Positions 1 to 13,000 of a DNA stretch of 64,000 nucleotides are shown in pieces (the first letter of the stretch is position 1; each line of letters starts with the position of its first letter). The position numbers and the translations under genes were made by a program. The notes beneath the pieces are model-generated. The model was not told where the DNA came from. It searched no databases and saw only the letters and a program-made list of their open reading frames with translations. The stretch comes from Pratylenchus scribneri. Taxonomy: Eukaryota > Nematoda > Chromadorea > Rhabditida > Pratylenchidae. The DNA lies in NCBI GenBank assembly GCA_030063045.1, contig JAQSEB010000020.1:1054001-1118000 (forward strand). Reading direction: 5' to 3'.

Positions 1-639
1 TTTTTCGGCAAATTAACAAAATAAATATTTATTTCATTGTAAAAAATATTAGAAAATTCTTCAGCTAACATAAAAGCTGCAATCAATTTATAAATTCCTA
101 TCATAAACTCCAAAAAAGGAATCTGCTCTTAGCAAATAGCAAACAATCACAAATTTGCAACAAAGAAAATAGCCATGAAAAAGAATGCAATTTTTATTTA
201 TTTCCATCTACACAATATTCACATTTTATCTTTATCAGTGAATTTTCATGGGGCCATATTTATCAAAGGGTATAGACTTTTTAAGGATACCCAAAAATGG
301 AGAGGCCAAGGCCAAATCGAGAATTTTTATTAGAGATGGGTCTAAAAAGGAGGGGTCGATAATCGTTTTTTCTGCTGATTAATTTCATTTTTGCTGATTC
401 ATTTTGATGGGAAAAGCAAAAATTGCAATCTTATTCTTATCATTTTATTTTGCTGCATCAATTTTGCCTAGCTTTTATTTCCATTGAAGCAAAAAGTGCA
501 TAAAAAATTAGCAAAAGATGGGATGGAATTTATATCGAAAAAAATGGAAAATGGAGGGGGTTTTGGAAAGAGGTCAAAGTTCAAAAGAATACAAAAATTA
601 TGAAAAATGGGAAAAATGCTTTAAAATGGGACACGGCGG

Positions 640-965
640 TCAATTGGGCGACGGAGCTTGTAGATAATTAAGGGCCAAACCGATATTGATGATTTAGTGT
701 AAAATTAAAGAGCTGGCTATCGATTGATATAAAAATTTATTTGAATTGGTTAAGATTTGATGGAATTGTGTTCAAAAAACCGTGAAAAATTTGCAAATTA
801 TAATAATAGTCTGATTTAATAGTTTTTTAAGTACAACTCTGCCAATTTTGAACTAAATTAAATAAAATTTGTATCTATGAATAGCCAGCAGTGCGCTCTT
901 TAATTTGATACCAAAATCATCATTATCGGTTTAGCGCTTAATGAGCTACAAGCGACGTCGCCCAT
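640..965. repeat. Family A foldback (MITE-like) copy 1
   Basis: Imperfect inverted repeat. The left arm has TAAAATTAAAGAGCTGGCTAT and the right arm TAGCCAGCAGTGCGCTCTTTAATT, about 150 bp apart. It ends just before the first sma-9 exon in the window. The remaining bases of 1-1013 are AT-rich and show no coding exon. Confidence 0.65.
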
Positions 966-1013
966 TTGTAGCGTATCGTTTAAAATTAGTTGTAATTTTG
1001 TTTAATTTTTTAG

Positions 1014-4000
1014 CAGAATTCACCGGCCACTTCCGTTCTCTCCCAGCCACCGTTGGGCGGTGCCATTGGCGGTGGAGCTGGCACTCCGGGTACGGCAACC
1101 CCACAGCAAGGAAGCGGCCAAGGAATTCAGCAGGCGCAACATTCTGCCGGAGGCGATTCGAAATTGAGCGGATTATTAAGTGGCCTTTTGGCCTCGAATC
1201 CAGCATTGCTCCATTCCATCCTGGGACAACAGCAGCAGCAACAGCAGAATCCGTTGTTAGCCGCATTGAGTGCTCATTTGTTGTTGCCACAACAGCAACA
1301 GGCACAACAACAACCTCAACAACAGGTGGTGGATATTATTTGGGAATTTCCATAAAAAATGGGGAATTTCTTTTACAAGGCAACTTAAGTACTATCAAAT
1401 TAAGAAATACCCTTTTGAAGGGGTTCAGATAGGATTACTTTAAATTAGAGTTGACCCAGAAAATTTTTTTGGTTTCATTGTCTTCATTTCAATACTTGTG
1501 CCATTCTTTATTTTCAATGAGGCTTTTACAAATTCAGGAAGCAATATAGCGGGAACTGGGAATGTTCCATTCCAATCCAACGCAACTTACCATTAAAAAT
1601 AAGAAATTTTCCTTTTGCAACGGTTTACTAGAGGGCACGTTTTAATTGCCTTCATTTACCTTGGTCATTCTTTTACCCATATTTCAATGCGGCTTTTACC
1701 AATTCAGGAAGGCGATATACCATTTGAAAGCCCAAAGTTTCCTCTATAAAATGGCTTAATTAAAATTCTATAAAATCCTACTTTTAAAAACTTAGTTGTC
1801 ATTGAGTGTAATAAACCCGAATTTTAAAAGGAAAAGCCATTTATTTTACATATTGATTTAAATTTTCAAAAATTATTATTGCCACTTTATAGAGGACATT
1901 TATTGCTTTTAAATGGCCTATCGCCTTCCAAAATTGGTTGCATCCTTGTTGAGATATAGCCAAATGAATGGCAATAGTAGCGGAATTTACCATCCAAAAG
2001 GCAATATCCCTTCCAAAGGAATAATGGATTATGCTTCCGTCAATAAATTATAATTTATATTTATGTTTTTAGGCCCAATTGGCATCCCTTCTTCAATTGC
2101 TCAATCCGAATGCGGCCACGATGTACGCATATCAAAGCTATCTTCAACAACAACAACAAGTCCAGCAACAGCCCACAACAAATACATCCCAACTTCAATT
2201 ACTCATCCAATTGTTGGCAAATAATGGTGGAGCCGGTGGTGGAGGCAGTGGCCTTCAATCCATTTTGGCTGCTCTCAACGGCAATCAACAGCAAACATTG
2301 TTGGCCGCATTGGCTGCCCAACAACAGCAACATGTTCAAGTGGGTTTGAGTGGTGATTATGGAAGGATTTTTAGTCATATCTCAACAATGAAGCAACCAA
2401 TTTTGGAAAGGATATATGCCATTTTAAAGTTCTAAATGTCCTCTAAAAAATGGCCTTTCTGATTTTTTGAAATATTAAATACATTACAAAATAAACGGCT
2501 TTTCCTCGCTCCTTAGTTAGTTAGCAAAATCGGATTTATTATACTCAAAGAAAAATAACTAAATTAAAAAGGTGTAATTCATAACAATTTTATGGCCACT
2601 TTTTAGTAGACTTTTAAGACTTTAAAATGGGATTTCGCCTTCTCGTAATGGTTATTGCCTCGTTGAGTTACGAGTTAAAAACTATACCAATTCACAATCA
2701 GCGATACTCAATTGTCCCTTACCCGTAAAAAGGGGGAAATTATTGGAAGAGGACAATGAAAGAGAATTAAATTTTGAACTTTTCTACTATAATAGGGAAG
2801 AAAAGGGAATCATCGAAAATGAATGCCCACAATTTTTAGGCCCAACCAACTCCGCCACAACCACCGCCACCTCCTCCACAAGATGAAGGCCGTCTCCTCT
2901 TGGAACAATTAATCCGGCAAAATCGCGAACAACAACAAAAATTACAGCAACAACAACAATTGGGGGTGAGCCGTTCATTTCCGGGTGCAGCCATTGATCC
3001 AGCCCATCCGTCGCCATCTTCCAGCAATACTAATGCAGTCACCGCCGCAGCCATTTTGGCTGCTTCTCTTCAACAACAACAACAGCAACAAGGAGGAGGA
3101 AATCAGCAACAAGCACAACAACATTTTGTTCAACAACAACAAGAACAAAATCAACAAGAAACGGTGACTGATTTAGTTATGCAACAATTACAGCAACAAG
3201 CCGCACAGCAAGCTGCACAACAGGCACAACATTCATCGCAACAAGTTGCGACGCCACAACAAAATAGCCAACAATTGCCAGGCCAAATTCATGTGCAACC
3301 AATTGGATTTGTAGGAGGTGGAGGTGGCGATGAAATGCAACAAATGAGCAATAACAGTGGACCACTTTCAGCCGGATCCTCTTCAGCTGCCGCCCAACAA
3401 CAATCAGCCAATAGAGGGACTCCGACAGCATCTGAACGATTGCTAACATCGGAGGCAGTGCAGGATCGAATTTCGCGGTAATTTTTTTTGGGGTGACATA
3501 TGGCAGACAATCAAAATTAAAAATATTCCCCTCAAGGTTGATCAGCGAAAATGAGGCAATTGTTGAGCCGAATCCGGTGTTGCTGAAGCGAAGACCCTAT
3601 CAAAGGCAGGGAACATCGAATTCGATGACATCGCAAACATCGGAAAATGCCGGTCAGTAAAAGATTGATAGAATGCCGAAAAGAGTATTGAAATTGCTGA
3701 AAAAGAGAAAACTTAATGCCAAAATAATTTTAAGGGTTTAAGAAGGTGAATATAAGGTTTATTGGTATGGGATAAACTTCTGAACCGTTATAATTTTTTC
3801 GGCAAAATGTTTTTTCATCAAATTAAATATTGCCCTTAAAGGATTGATGGCTTAAATTTTTCCTAACTATTTTTAATTGAATCAAAAGAATTTCGATCAT
3901 TCCTTTCAGGCACATCACAACGCGGTTCACCCGGTATACGTTCACCGGGCATTGGCGGTGGCAATCCCTCCTCCTCCGTAGGCTTCACACCAAAAATGCA

Positions 4001-7000
4001 TCCGGCCACCACTAGGTCATTTTCATTGCACGAGGCCTCATTCCTTCGATTGGGTGGCGGTTCCCTCACATCCGGCCAACCTATCATTAATCGGCAACAA
4101 CTTCAACAACAATTGCAGCAACAATTGACTTGCAATTTTTGTCAACTTAAATTTCCCAATGAAGCTGGCCTAGAGGCCCACGAATTACGATGTTCCAAGA
4201 AGGAAATGCTCCTTCAGAAGCAACAATCACAGCCACAATTGAAATTCGCTGCTGCCGCCGCCTCACTCGTTCAACAACAACAACAGCAACAATTCCAATT
4301 ACAACAGCAACTGCAACAATTACAGGAACACCAATCAACAATTGCAGCATTGGTTGGCGGTGGAAAGGGGGTGGCACGTGATTTGGTCATCAATGGAAAT
4401 GGAGGAAATGTTGCCGCAGGCAATGGAGGAGGACGCGCATCGGTAAGTGCAAATATTTTTTTCGCTTTATTGGGGTAGCTTTTTTTTGCTTAATAAATTT
4501 TTTTTGGAAAAAATCCAAATTTCCCCTAAAATTTCTTTGCTTTGACCTATAATTCTCCCCAATTCCTTCTTTTTTTTTTTCGAGGGCTGACCCAACTTGT
4601 CATCTTTAATAACTCATCAAAGATAAAACCATTTTTGATGATTTTTGTATAAAATTAAAGTAAAGACTATTGGTTATCAATTAATATTAATTTTATTTTA
4701 AATTTGTTCAAAAATAAAAGAATTGTGGCAAAATCATTAAAATTATCTTTTTTATGGATTAGCAAAATTTTCAGTTCAAATCTGAAATGTTTCCGGAAAG
4801 AAATCAGAACAAAACAAAAACATTTTCCGGAAAGAAAATTACAAAATTATAAATGTTTTTATTTTTGAGAATAAATGTATCAATTCTGAACCAATTTAAA
4901 CAAAATTAATATCATTAGATAGCTAAAAGTCTGCTATTTAATTTGATTAGAAAATCGTCAAAATTGTTTCAGTCTTATGAATTATTATAAATGGCGATAA
5001 ATCGGAATTGGGGTTCCCTTTTTGCTATCATCCACAATTTATCCCCCGCTTTTCCTCCAGGTCCCATCATTGACATCTTCTTCCTCAAATCCATCGTCGG
5101 CATCGACCATCCGAATTCTTCCCCAGCAGCAACAACAAATTCGATGCCAGTTGGGCCAAAGCAATTCCGATTCGAGGCTAAAAAAACGTGGATTGGAGGA
5201 AAGTGGCGATGGCAGTGCCGGAAATGGTCAAGGAAATGGAGGCCAAAACAGCAATCCTGCAGGGGCAAATTCAATCGAAATGACCGAAATAGCCGACACC
5301 CCAAGTGATTCGATGATACCGCAACAACCTGGAGCCGAATCGAGCAAAATGGCACGAATTGTCAGTTCCAGCAGCTTGTTGCTTCCCTCATCCTCCAATG
5401 GGGAATAATTAGGGCACTTTTCCATGCTTCTTCTGTTTTTGGATCGCCTTTTCCCCTTTTGCCGTTGCTTTTCATTTTTTGTCCCTGCTTCTCCCACTTT
5501 TTAACCTCATTTTACCTTTTTTGCCGATAAATTAACAATCTCAACAAAAATTAATTTTACCCGAAAATCTCATTAATATATTTTCATTGAATGATCTCCA
5601 ATATTATATATTGCCTACATTTTTCCTGTGATTGTTCCCCAATAATTCTTGCCTCCAATTTTCAAATTTTAATTTTTTTCCTATCAAAAATGTCCTCTTT
5701 GAATGTTTTGAGGCATATGCCTGGAGCAGCGATTTTTTTGTCCTTCCCTCATTCTTATTATTTTTTTCTTTTTTTGAACCAATTTTTTGTATCCATAAAT
5801 TGTTTAAAACGCATCCATCGGCCACAAAACAACGGGAGGACGGCCGCCTTCGCTTCGCTGCTCTAGGTATGTGCCATATCCATATTGGCCCCATCATAAT
5901 CCCGGATACGCTCCAACTTGTCGCCATTTTTTTTTATAATTATAAAAATTCTTTTATCAAATTAAAGTGCAGACTCACATTAAGGATATTTAATTTTATT
6001 TAAATTGGTTAAGAATTGTTGAATTTTTGCCAATAAGAACATTAAAATGGCCTTTTTTTTAAAATCCTATATTGTTTTTTGACCATAACTTCATCAAATT
6101 TGAATAAATCTAAATAAAATTAATATCATTATATAGCCAAAAAGTCTCTATTTAATTTAATAACAAAAAGATCAAAATAGGCTTGATGAATTATTGTTGC
6201 CCGCGTCAAGTTTGTCTGGCGACAAGCTGAGCTTCTCCGCTCAATCCTTCCTCTTGTGAATTTTATGCTAATGGTCCTCGCCGGTGTCCTTTTTCAATTT
6301 TCTTTTATTTTGTTACTATTTTTTGTCCATTTTTATGGCCCTATATTTCATTCCTACTTCCTCTCAAGCCTTAACCTTTCACAAACTCTCCACGCAATTT
6401 CACCACCACTTTTTCTTAAAAATATTCTCTCCACAAATTGATTCTCTCAACCTAAATTATTCCTCCATTCTCAAAAGCCATAAATATGGCTTTTTTTCAT
6501 TTCATCTATTTTTTCGCTTTGGCTTTTTGCACTCTCTTTAGCCTTTTTTTTTTGCACAAGCACCCTTTCCATGCTTTTTGCCACACTTTCCTCATAAAAT
6601 GCCACCGGCTTGGCCATCCTCCTTTTTATTTGTTTTCATACCCTAATAAGGGCACCCATATTGACCCATAAGAAGGGGAGGCCAAAAATAAGGGCCAATT
6701 TTTAGTCCATTTGGTTATTCGATTCCTTGTTGGCCATTCCCCTTTCCTTATTCCTCCCATTTCCCCTCCATTTTTTTGGTTATAATTCCCTCCAATTTCT
6801 TTCAGGAATTGGCCACCACCACAACAACGGCCACCCAGCCAGCAGCGGGTCCATCCACATCTGCAGGAGTGGATGCCACTCAAAGTACAAAACAAATTGG
6901 CCAATCTTCTGTTTCGGCACAGCAACAATCCCAACCACAACCTGTGCTCACAATGCGCGATGCCATCATCTTTGCCATCACCTACAGCACTGATCTGCGT

Positions 7001-10000
7001 TCCACCGTCAAAATGCCATATTTTTTGACATTGACTCCAGCGGAATTGGATGCGTTGGCCGCGGGACAAGGAGGCGATCCAACAGCGGGGGTTGGCCATT
7101 TTCGAGGCCGAACCCGGAATATTACAAGCGGTGGGGAACGGGGAAATAATGTCGATGTTACAGTGGATTTTGATTTTCAGCACATTTTGATTTCCACTGA
7201 GCAAAAATACCTTATTTTTTCTGTTGGAATCCCTTTGAGGGCTTATAAATTCTAAAGACCCTATTGATAGGGTTTCGAATATTAAAATCAAGTATACTGA
7301 TAGACATTGTATAAATTGTAAGCATTGTTCATTGGCCATATCTAACTAAGCTTACAAGCATTATGGAGCATTAATTAATGGCTCATTCCATTCTACATGT
7401 TCGATTTAGTTGGAAAAATGCCAATTGTGAACAGATATATATTTGTAGAAACGGTTTCAAACCAGCAAATTTAATTGGCCATAACTTAGGTTCAAACTAT
7501 AAATCGATTGAAATTTTCTCTACAAAACCAACCCTATTGAACGATAGATTAAGGCTGTACATTAATTAGAATATGCCAAAATCAAAATCGGCTGTAAAAA
7601 AATCAAAATCGACTGCCACAACGAAAATATTCCACAACATTTGCAGAAACATTTGTGTGCCTTAATAAAGTTCGGCCAACACCCAGCGAACATCGCGACA
7701 ACTGTTCAGCCTATAGTGCCGGTTGGTCGCAGCCAACGGAATGCGCAAATGGTGAAGCCCAATTGGTACAATTGTTTTGGAATGTTTGCAACACATCGAC
7801 CCGAACGCGATTGGATCCATTCAGCGGGGAATATACGTTGGCAGCCAGTCGAGAAAGTGTTCAATTAAGGACGACGCATTCCTCATTTTGGAGTCAACAA
7901 CAACAAAAGGTAGACTAAAATAAATGGATTTAAATTGAATTGGGGTTTTTATTAAATGGAAAAGATGTACTATTTTAAGAAGTCGCCTTTAGGCAATTAA
8001 TTAATGGCTAATAATATTTACCTAAAAGCAGTGAAATTGCCGAAAAGAATTAATCATTTCGGAAAAGGGGCAAAATTCTTTCCTAAAAAGAACAAAATTA
8101 AAATTTAATTTCGAAATAGTGCAAATTAATTCTTTCCGGAAAAAGTGCAACCGGAAAAGTGCAAATTAATTCTTTCCGGAAAGGGCAACCGGAAAAGTAC
8201 AAATTAATTCTTTCCGAAAAAAGTACAACCGGAAAAAGGGCAAATTAATTCTTTCCGGAAAAAGTGCAACCGGAAATAGTGCAAATTAATTCTTTCCGGA
8301 AAAAGTACAACCGGAAAAAGGGCAAATTAATTCTTTCCGGAAAAAATGCAACCGGAAAAAGTGCAAATTAATTCTTTCCGGAAAAGGGCAACCGGAAATA
8401 GTGCAAATTAATTCTTTCCGGAAAGGGCAACCGGAAATAGTGCAAATTAATTCTTTCCGGAAAAGGGCAACCGGAAATAGTGCAAATTAATTCTTTCCGG
8501 AAAGGGCAACCGGAAATAGTGCAAATTAATTCTTTCCGGAAAGGGCAACCGGAAAAAGTGCAAATTAATTCTTTCCGGAAAAAGTGCAACCGGAAAAAGT
8601 GCAAATTAATTCTTTCCGGAAAAAGTACAACCGGAAAAAGGGCAAATTAATTCTTTCCGGAAAAAATGCAACCGGAAAAAGTGCAAATTAATTCTTTCCG
8701 GAAAAAGTACAACCGGAAAAAGGGCAAATTAATTCTTTCCGGAAAAAGTGCAACCGGAAATAGTGCAAATTAATTCTTTCCGGAAAGGGGAACCGGAAGA
8801 AGGTAAAATATATGAATCTGGAGAAATATTAATACATTATTCCAAGATTACCAATTTTTACTCAAATATTTATCTGATTTCAGGCAATTTCAATGTTTTT
8901 TCTTGAAATTAAATAGTTCAAAACAAAATATATTTTTTTATTGAATTTATTTTTGTTTTTTTTTTTTTGTTAATCAAATTGTTTTGTTCATCTTGGTCTT
9001 GTTTTGTGTCGCACCCACTTCCTTTAGTTAGGGCTAAAAGGGCAACAAAATTCCCTAGGTTAAAGATCAACAAAATATTCAGGCCAATCGGTCCGGCAGC
9101 TGTCCATTGAGTCCAAGACAAATTAATGGCTTCGATGAACCGATGGATACAACCAATTTTGGGGCCGTCGAACAACAAACAGCGCAGAATGATGGAGGCC
9201 AACGGAATTCCTTTGCAACCAACAATTGGATGGAAAGCGATAATGATGAAATTGCCATGCAAAATGTCATCAAAATGGAGTGAGAAAAAATAAATAAATT
9301 AGAAGAATTTTCCATTAATATTAATAATAGGACTAGGGGGAATTTCCCCTTCATTTTCTTAATTTTCTAATCTAATTTGATTTGTAAGGGTTGATGACAA
9401 GGAGAATGCTACAACGGCTGGACCAGCTGCTGCGCAACAATTGAAAAAGGAGCCAAAAGAGGAGAGAACAGCGCAACAAAGGGCGGCGTATAACAAAAAG
9501 GCGACAAAAGGCAAATTCGAATTGAATAAATTGGCATTGCCGAACAGTCGACGCAATGATGAAATGATGGAGGTGGGAAAGAAGCGGAGCATCCACAACT
9601 TGCCGCCTGTGGCTAATTTGGCGCGATTACTTATAAGTTATAACTCATCATTAAGAACTGAATCAATTTTGATAATTTTAGTACTAAATTAAAGATCAGA
9701 CTTTTGACTATCTAATAATATTAATTTTATTTAAATTGGTTCAAAATTGATGAAGTTATTGTCAAAAATAATTTAAAATTTGGATTAGCTAAATTTTCAG
9801 TGGTTTTTTGGCCATAACTTCATCAATTCTGTATCAATTTAAATAAAATTAATATCATTTGATAGTCAAAAATCTGCTCTTTAATTTGATACTAAAATCG
9901 TTAAGATTGGTTCAGTCCTTGATGAGTTATTTTAAAGGGACATCAAGTTAGCTCAGGCAACAAGTTGAGGCGTATCCAAGCTGACTGATGAATCCCCTTC

Positions 10001-13000
10001 GTGTAGATTAGTCAATTAGATTAGTTTTAAAATTGAATTATTGGGAAATTGAGAAGAATTGTAAGCAAAGCACACATGGAGTTCCAGATGCAAATCTCAA
10101 CGACCCAAGCCATGGTTCAGGTCTATATTCGTGGTCGAGGCCGTGGCCGGTATGTCTGTGAACGATGCGGGATTCGGTGCAAAAAACCATCAATGCTGAA
10201 GAAGCATCTTCGGTAAGTGGCATAATTTTTATCATAGCCGAGATCAATTTATGCAAAATTTCCATTTTTTTTAACTTAAGATTTACTATGTAAAAAAATT
10301 TTACATAAAAATTACGGTATTTCCAACACCTCTTTCTAAAAATTTTGCAAAAATTCCATGTTTTTTATTGAAATTTGCATTGATAATATTTACATAAAAA
10401 TTTGATATTTTTGGACCGATACTAAATATTAAATTTTTCGGAATTTTTTATGAAACTTTTCGTTTTGAAAACTAATACTTTTTGAGGTCATATAACTTGG
10501 CAATAACAAAGTATTTGGGCTTAGGATTAGATTTAAAACTAGGTTAAAAAAGTGACTTACCTCTCAAAACATAGGGATTTAGGAATCTATAAGTCTAATT
10601 TGGTAAGGTTTTATGGCCACAAGAACGACAAGATTTACAGCAAATTAATTGAATTTTTTTGGCAAATTACATAAATATTAAACTATTTTACGCCTATCCA
10701 TTTACCAGTTCTCACACAAATGTCCGCCCATTCACCTGCTTGACTTGCAATTTCTCCTTCAAAACCAAAGGAAATTTGACGAAACATTTGGTTTCAAAAG
10801 CACATAAACGCCGAATGGAGGACATTGGCGGGGATGAGGGCATCCGTGAGGAGGGCCATAAATGGGAGGAAGAGGATGAAGAGGGCGAAGGAAGACTAAT
10901 TGTTGCGGAAGAGGAGGAGGAAGAAGCGGCTGCCGGAAGCCATCATGGCCAACACCAAAAGATGTTAAGGAAACAGAATGAACTGGAAAGGCAACGGCTG
11001 AGTCGCCTCGGGGCATTGGAACAAAAATTCATGGAAGGTGTATTCGATCGGGATGAGGACGATGAAGATTGGGATGAAGAGGATGAGGATGCAGACAACA
11101 GTCCGGAACAGGAAGTGCCGCCGCCACCGCCCGGCACTCTCTCATATAGACGATTTGGACAAGAGGTGGGTGCAGTTATTGGAGAATTTTTGGGAATTTT
11201 GGAATTTTTCCCACTATATTTTTATGCCAAAAATCATTGAAATTGCCAAGCAAAAATAATGGTTTAAGGAAGGGTTTGCCCTACATTCATAAATCAAAAT
11301 AGTCAAAAAACGCATTGAATTGTATATAATTTGTCATTGTTTGGTCAACAATTAAAGGGTATTTATTAAACGGTTTAAACCCATTTGGTTCATTGGTTCA
11401 AAACTAAGTTAGAATTTGGTTAAACCAAAGTCATCAATCGATTATAAAGTTTGAGGTTAAGGTCAAACCACTAAACCATTACAATTTATTCGGCAATTTC
11501 AATATATCTCGGTTTTCAATGTTTTTTTTTCGGAAAATTATCCATTTTTAAATTAAAATTCTATTCTTCCAGAATATCCTAGTGGAACGTGAAACGCATA
11601 CACCTCCAACATTTTGGACACTGATGTGCCCTGAAGCAGCTGGGCCCAGTGGCCATCGGGAAGGAGGCGTAGACCCTGACGATCATGGCGAAGTGGAACC
11701 CTCGGAATGGGGATGGCCACAACCGGAAGATGCAGACCGTGAACGAGGTTGCCATTCGGCTCCACCCGCTGCCCTTTGCTCACCGGATCATTCTCGGACG
11801 AGGCGAAGGAAAAAGGCGGCCGAAATGAAGCAAGAATTGAATGAACTAATTCAACAACAACAACAAGAGACAAAACAAGAATTGGAACCACCACAGCCGG
11901 CATTGGCCAATTTCATTCCACAAATTCGTCAACAAATGCCATCCGAAACATCGATCCCTCCTCAGCAACAGCAGCCAATGCAAAAATTCCAGCAACCATC
12001 ATTGGCTGCCCAATTGGCCGCCGGCCTCCTCCAAGCCGTCCCATTCCATCAACCACCCCAACAGCACCAACAGCAGGTGGCACCACTAATTGGCATTGCC
12101 GGCCAAACAGCACAACAAGTTCAGCAGCAGGCAGCCGTTGCCCAACAACTTCTTTTCCAACTCAATGAGCAACAACAACAACAACAACAACAGAGTTCAG
12201 CCTTTGCCCCACCTCAATCACAGCAACAGCAACAAGGCCAAGGTACATTGCCATTGTCTTCGGCACTGAAAATGTTGGAAGGTCAAATTCATCAGCAAAA
12301 TGTTGCCGGACAACAAATTGGCGCAATTGAAGGTGGCAATCGAGCAAATGGATTGATAGCGCCAGCGGCTGGAAATGGTGAGTAATGAATTTTGGCTATA
12401 ACTCAACAATGAAGAAACCAATTTTGGAAGGCGATATCTAAAGATCACTTTTTTGGATTTAAAAATTCTACATTTAAAACAAGTATTACTTGTTATTGAA
12501 TGTAATAAACCCGAATTTGTTGAGGAAAAATGGCTTATTTTATAAGCCACTTTTTGATGATATTTAAGGGCTTTTCAATGGCAAATCATCTTCCTAAATT
12601 GGTTGCTTCCTTATTGGATATGGCCAAAAGAATTACACTGGTATTCAATAATCTGTATTGAAAAATTCCATTTCACAAATTTTGTCATTTTTATATTTTA
12701 ATTAGAGTTGTTAAATAAAAGTTATAAACCAGGGTTTTCACAAAATTCAATTTTCAGCTTTTAAAAAAATGTCGGATTTCGGTTTCAGCTTTCAATTTCT
12801 TCTATTTTCAGTTATTTTGAGCAAATTCTCAATTTTAATTTCTTCAATTTTAATTATTCAACTTTTATTTTCACACAGAGAGCTTCACCCGATCCACATT
12901 GGAAGCATTCTTGGCTACTGAAGTCCAACAACTTCAATGCGACATGTGCGAACGGAAATTTCGCAAAGAGTCCGAATTGCTTCTGCACAAACAAACTCAT

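Noticed and set aside
8368..8604. Minus-strand repeat protein frame ([13 protein letters not shown] units)
   Set aside because: It is a by-product of the 41-bp minisatellite; frame shifts follow the A-run changes, and it lies in a sma-9 intron.
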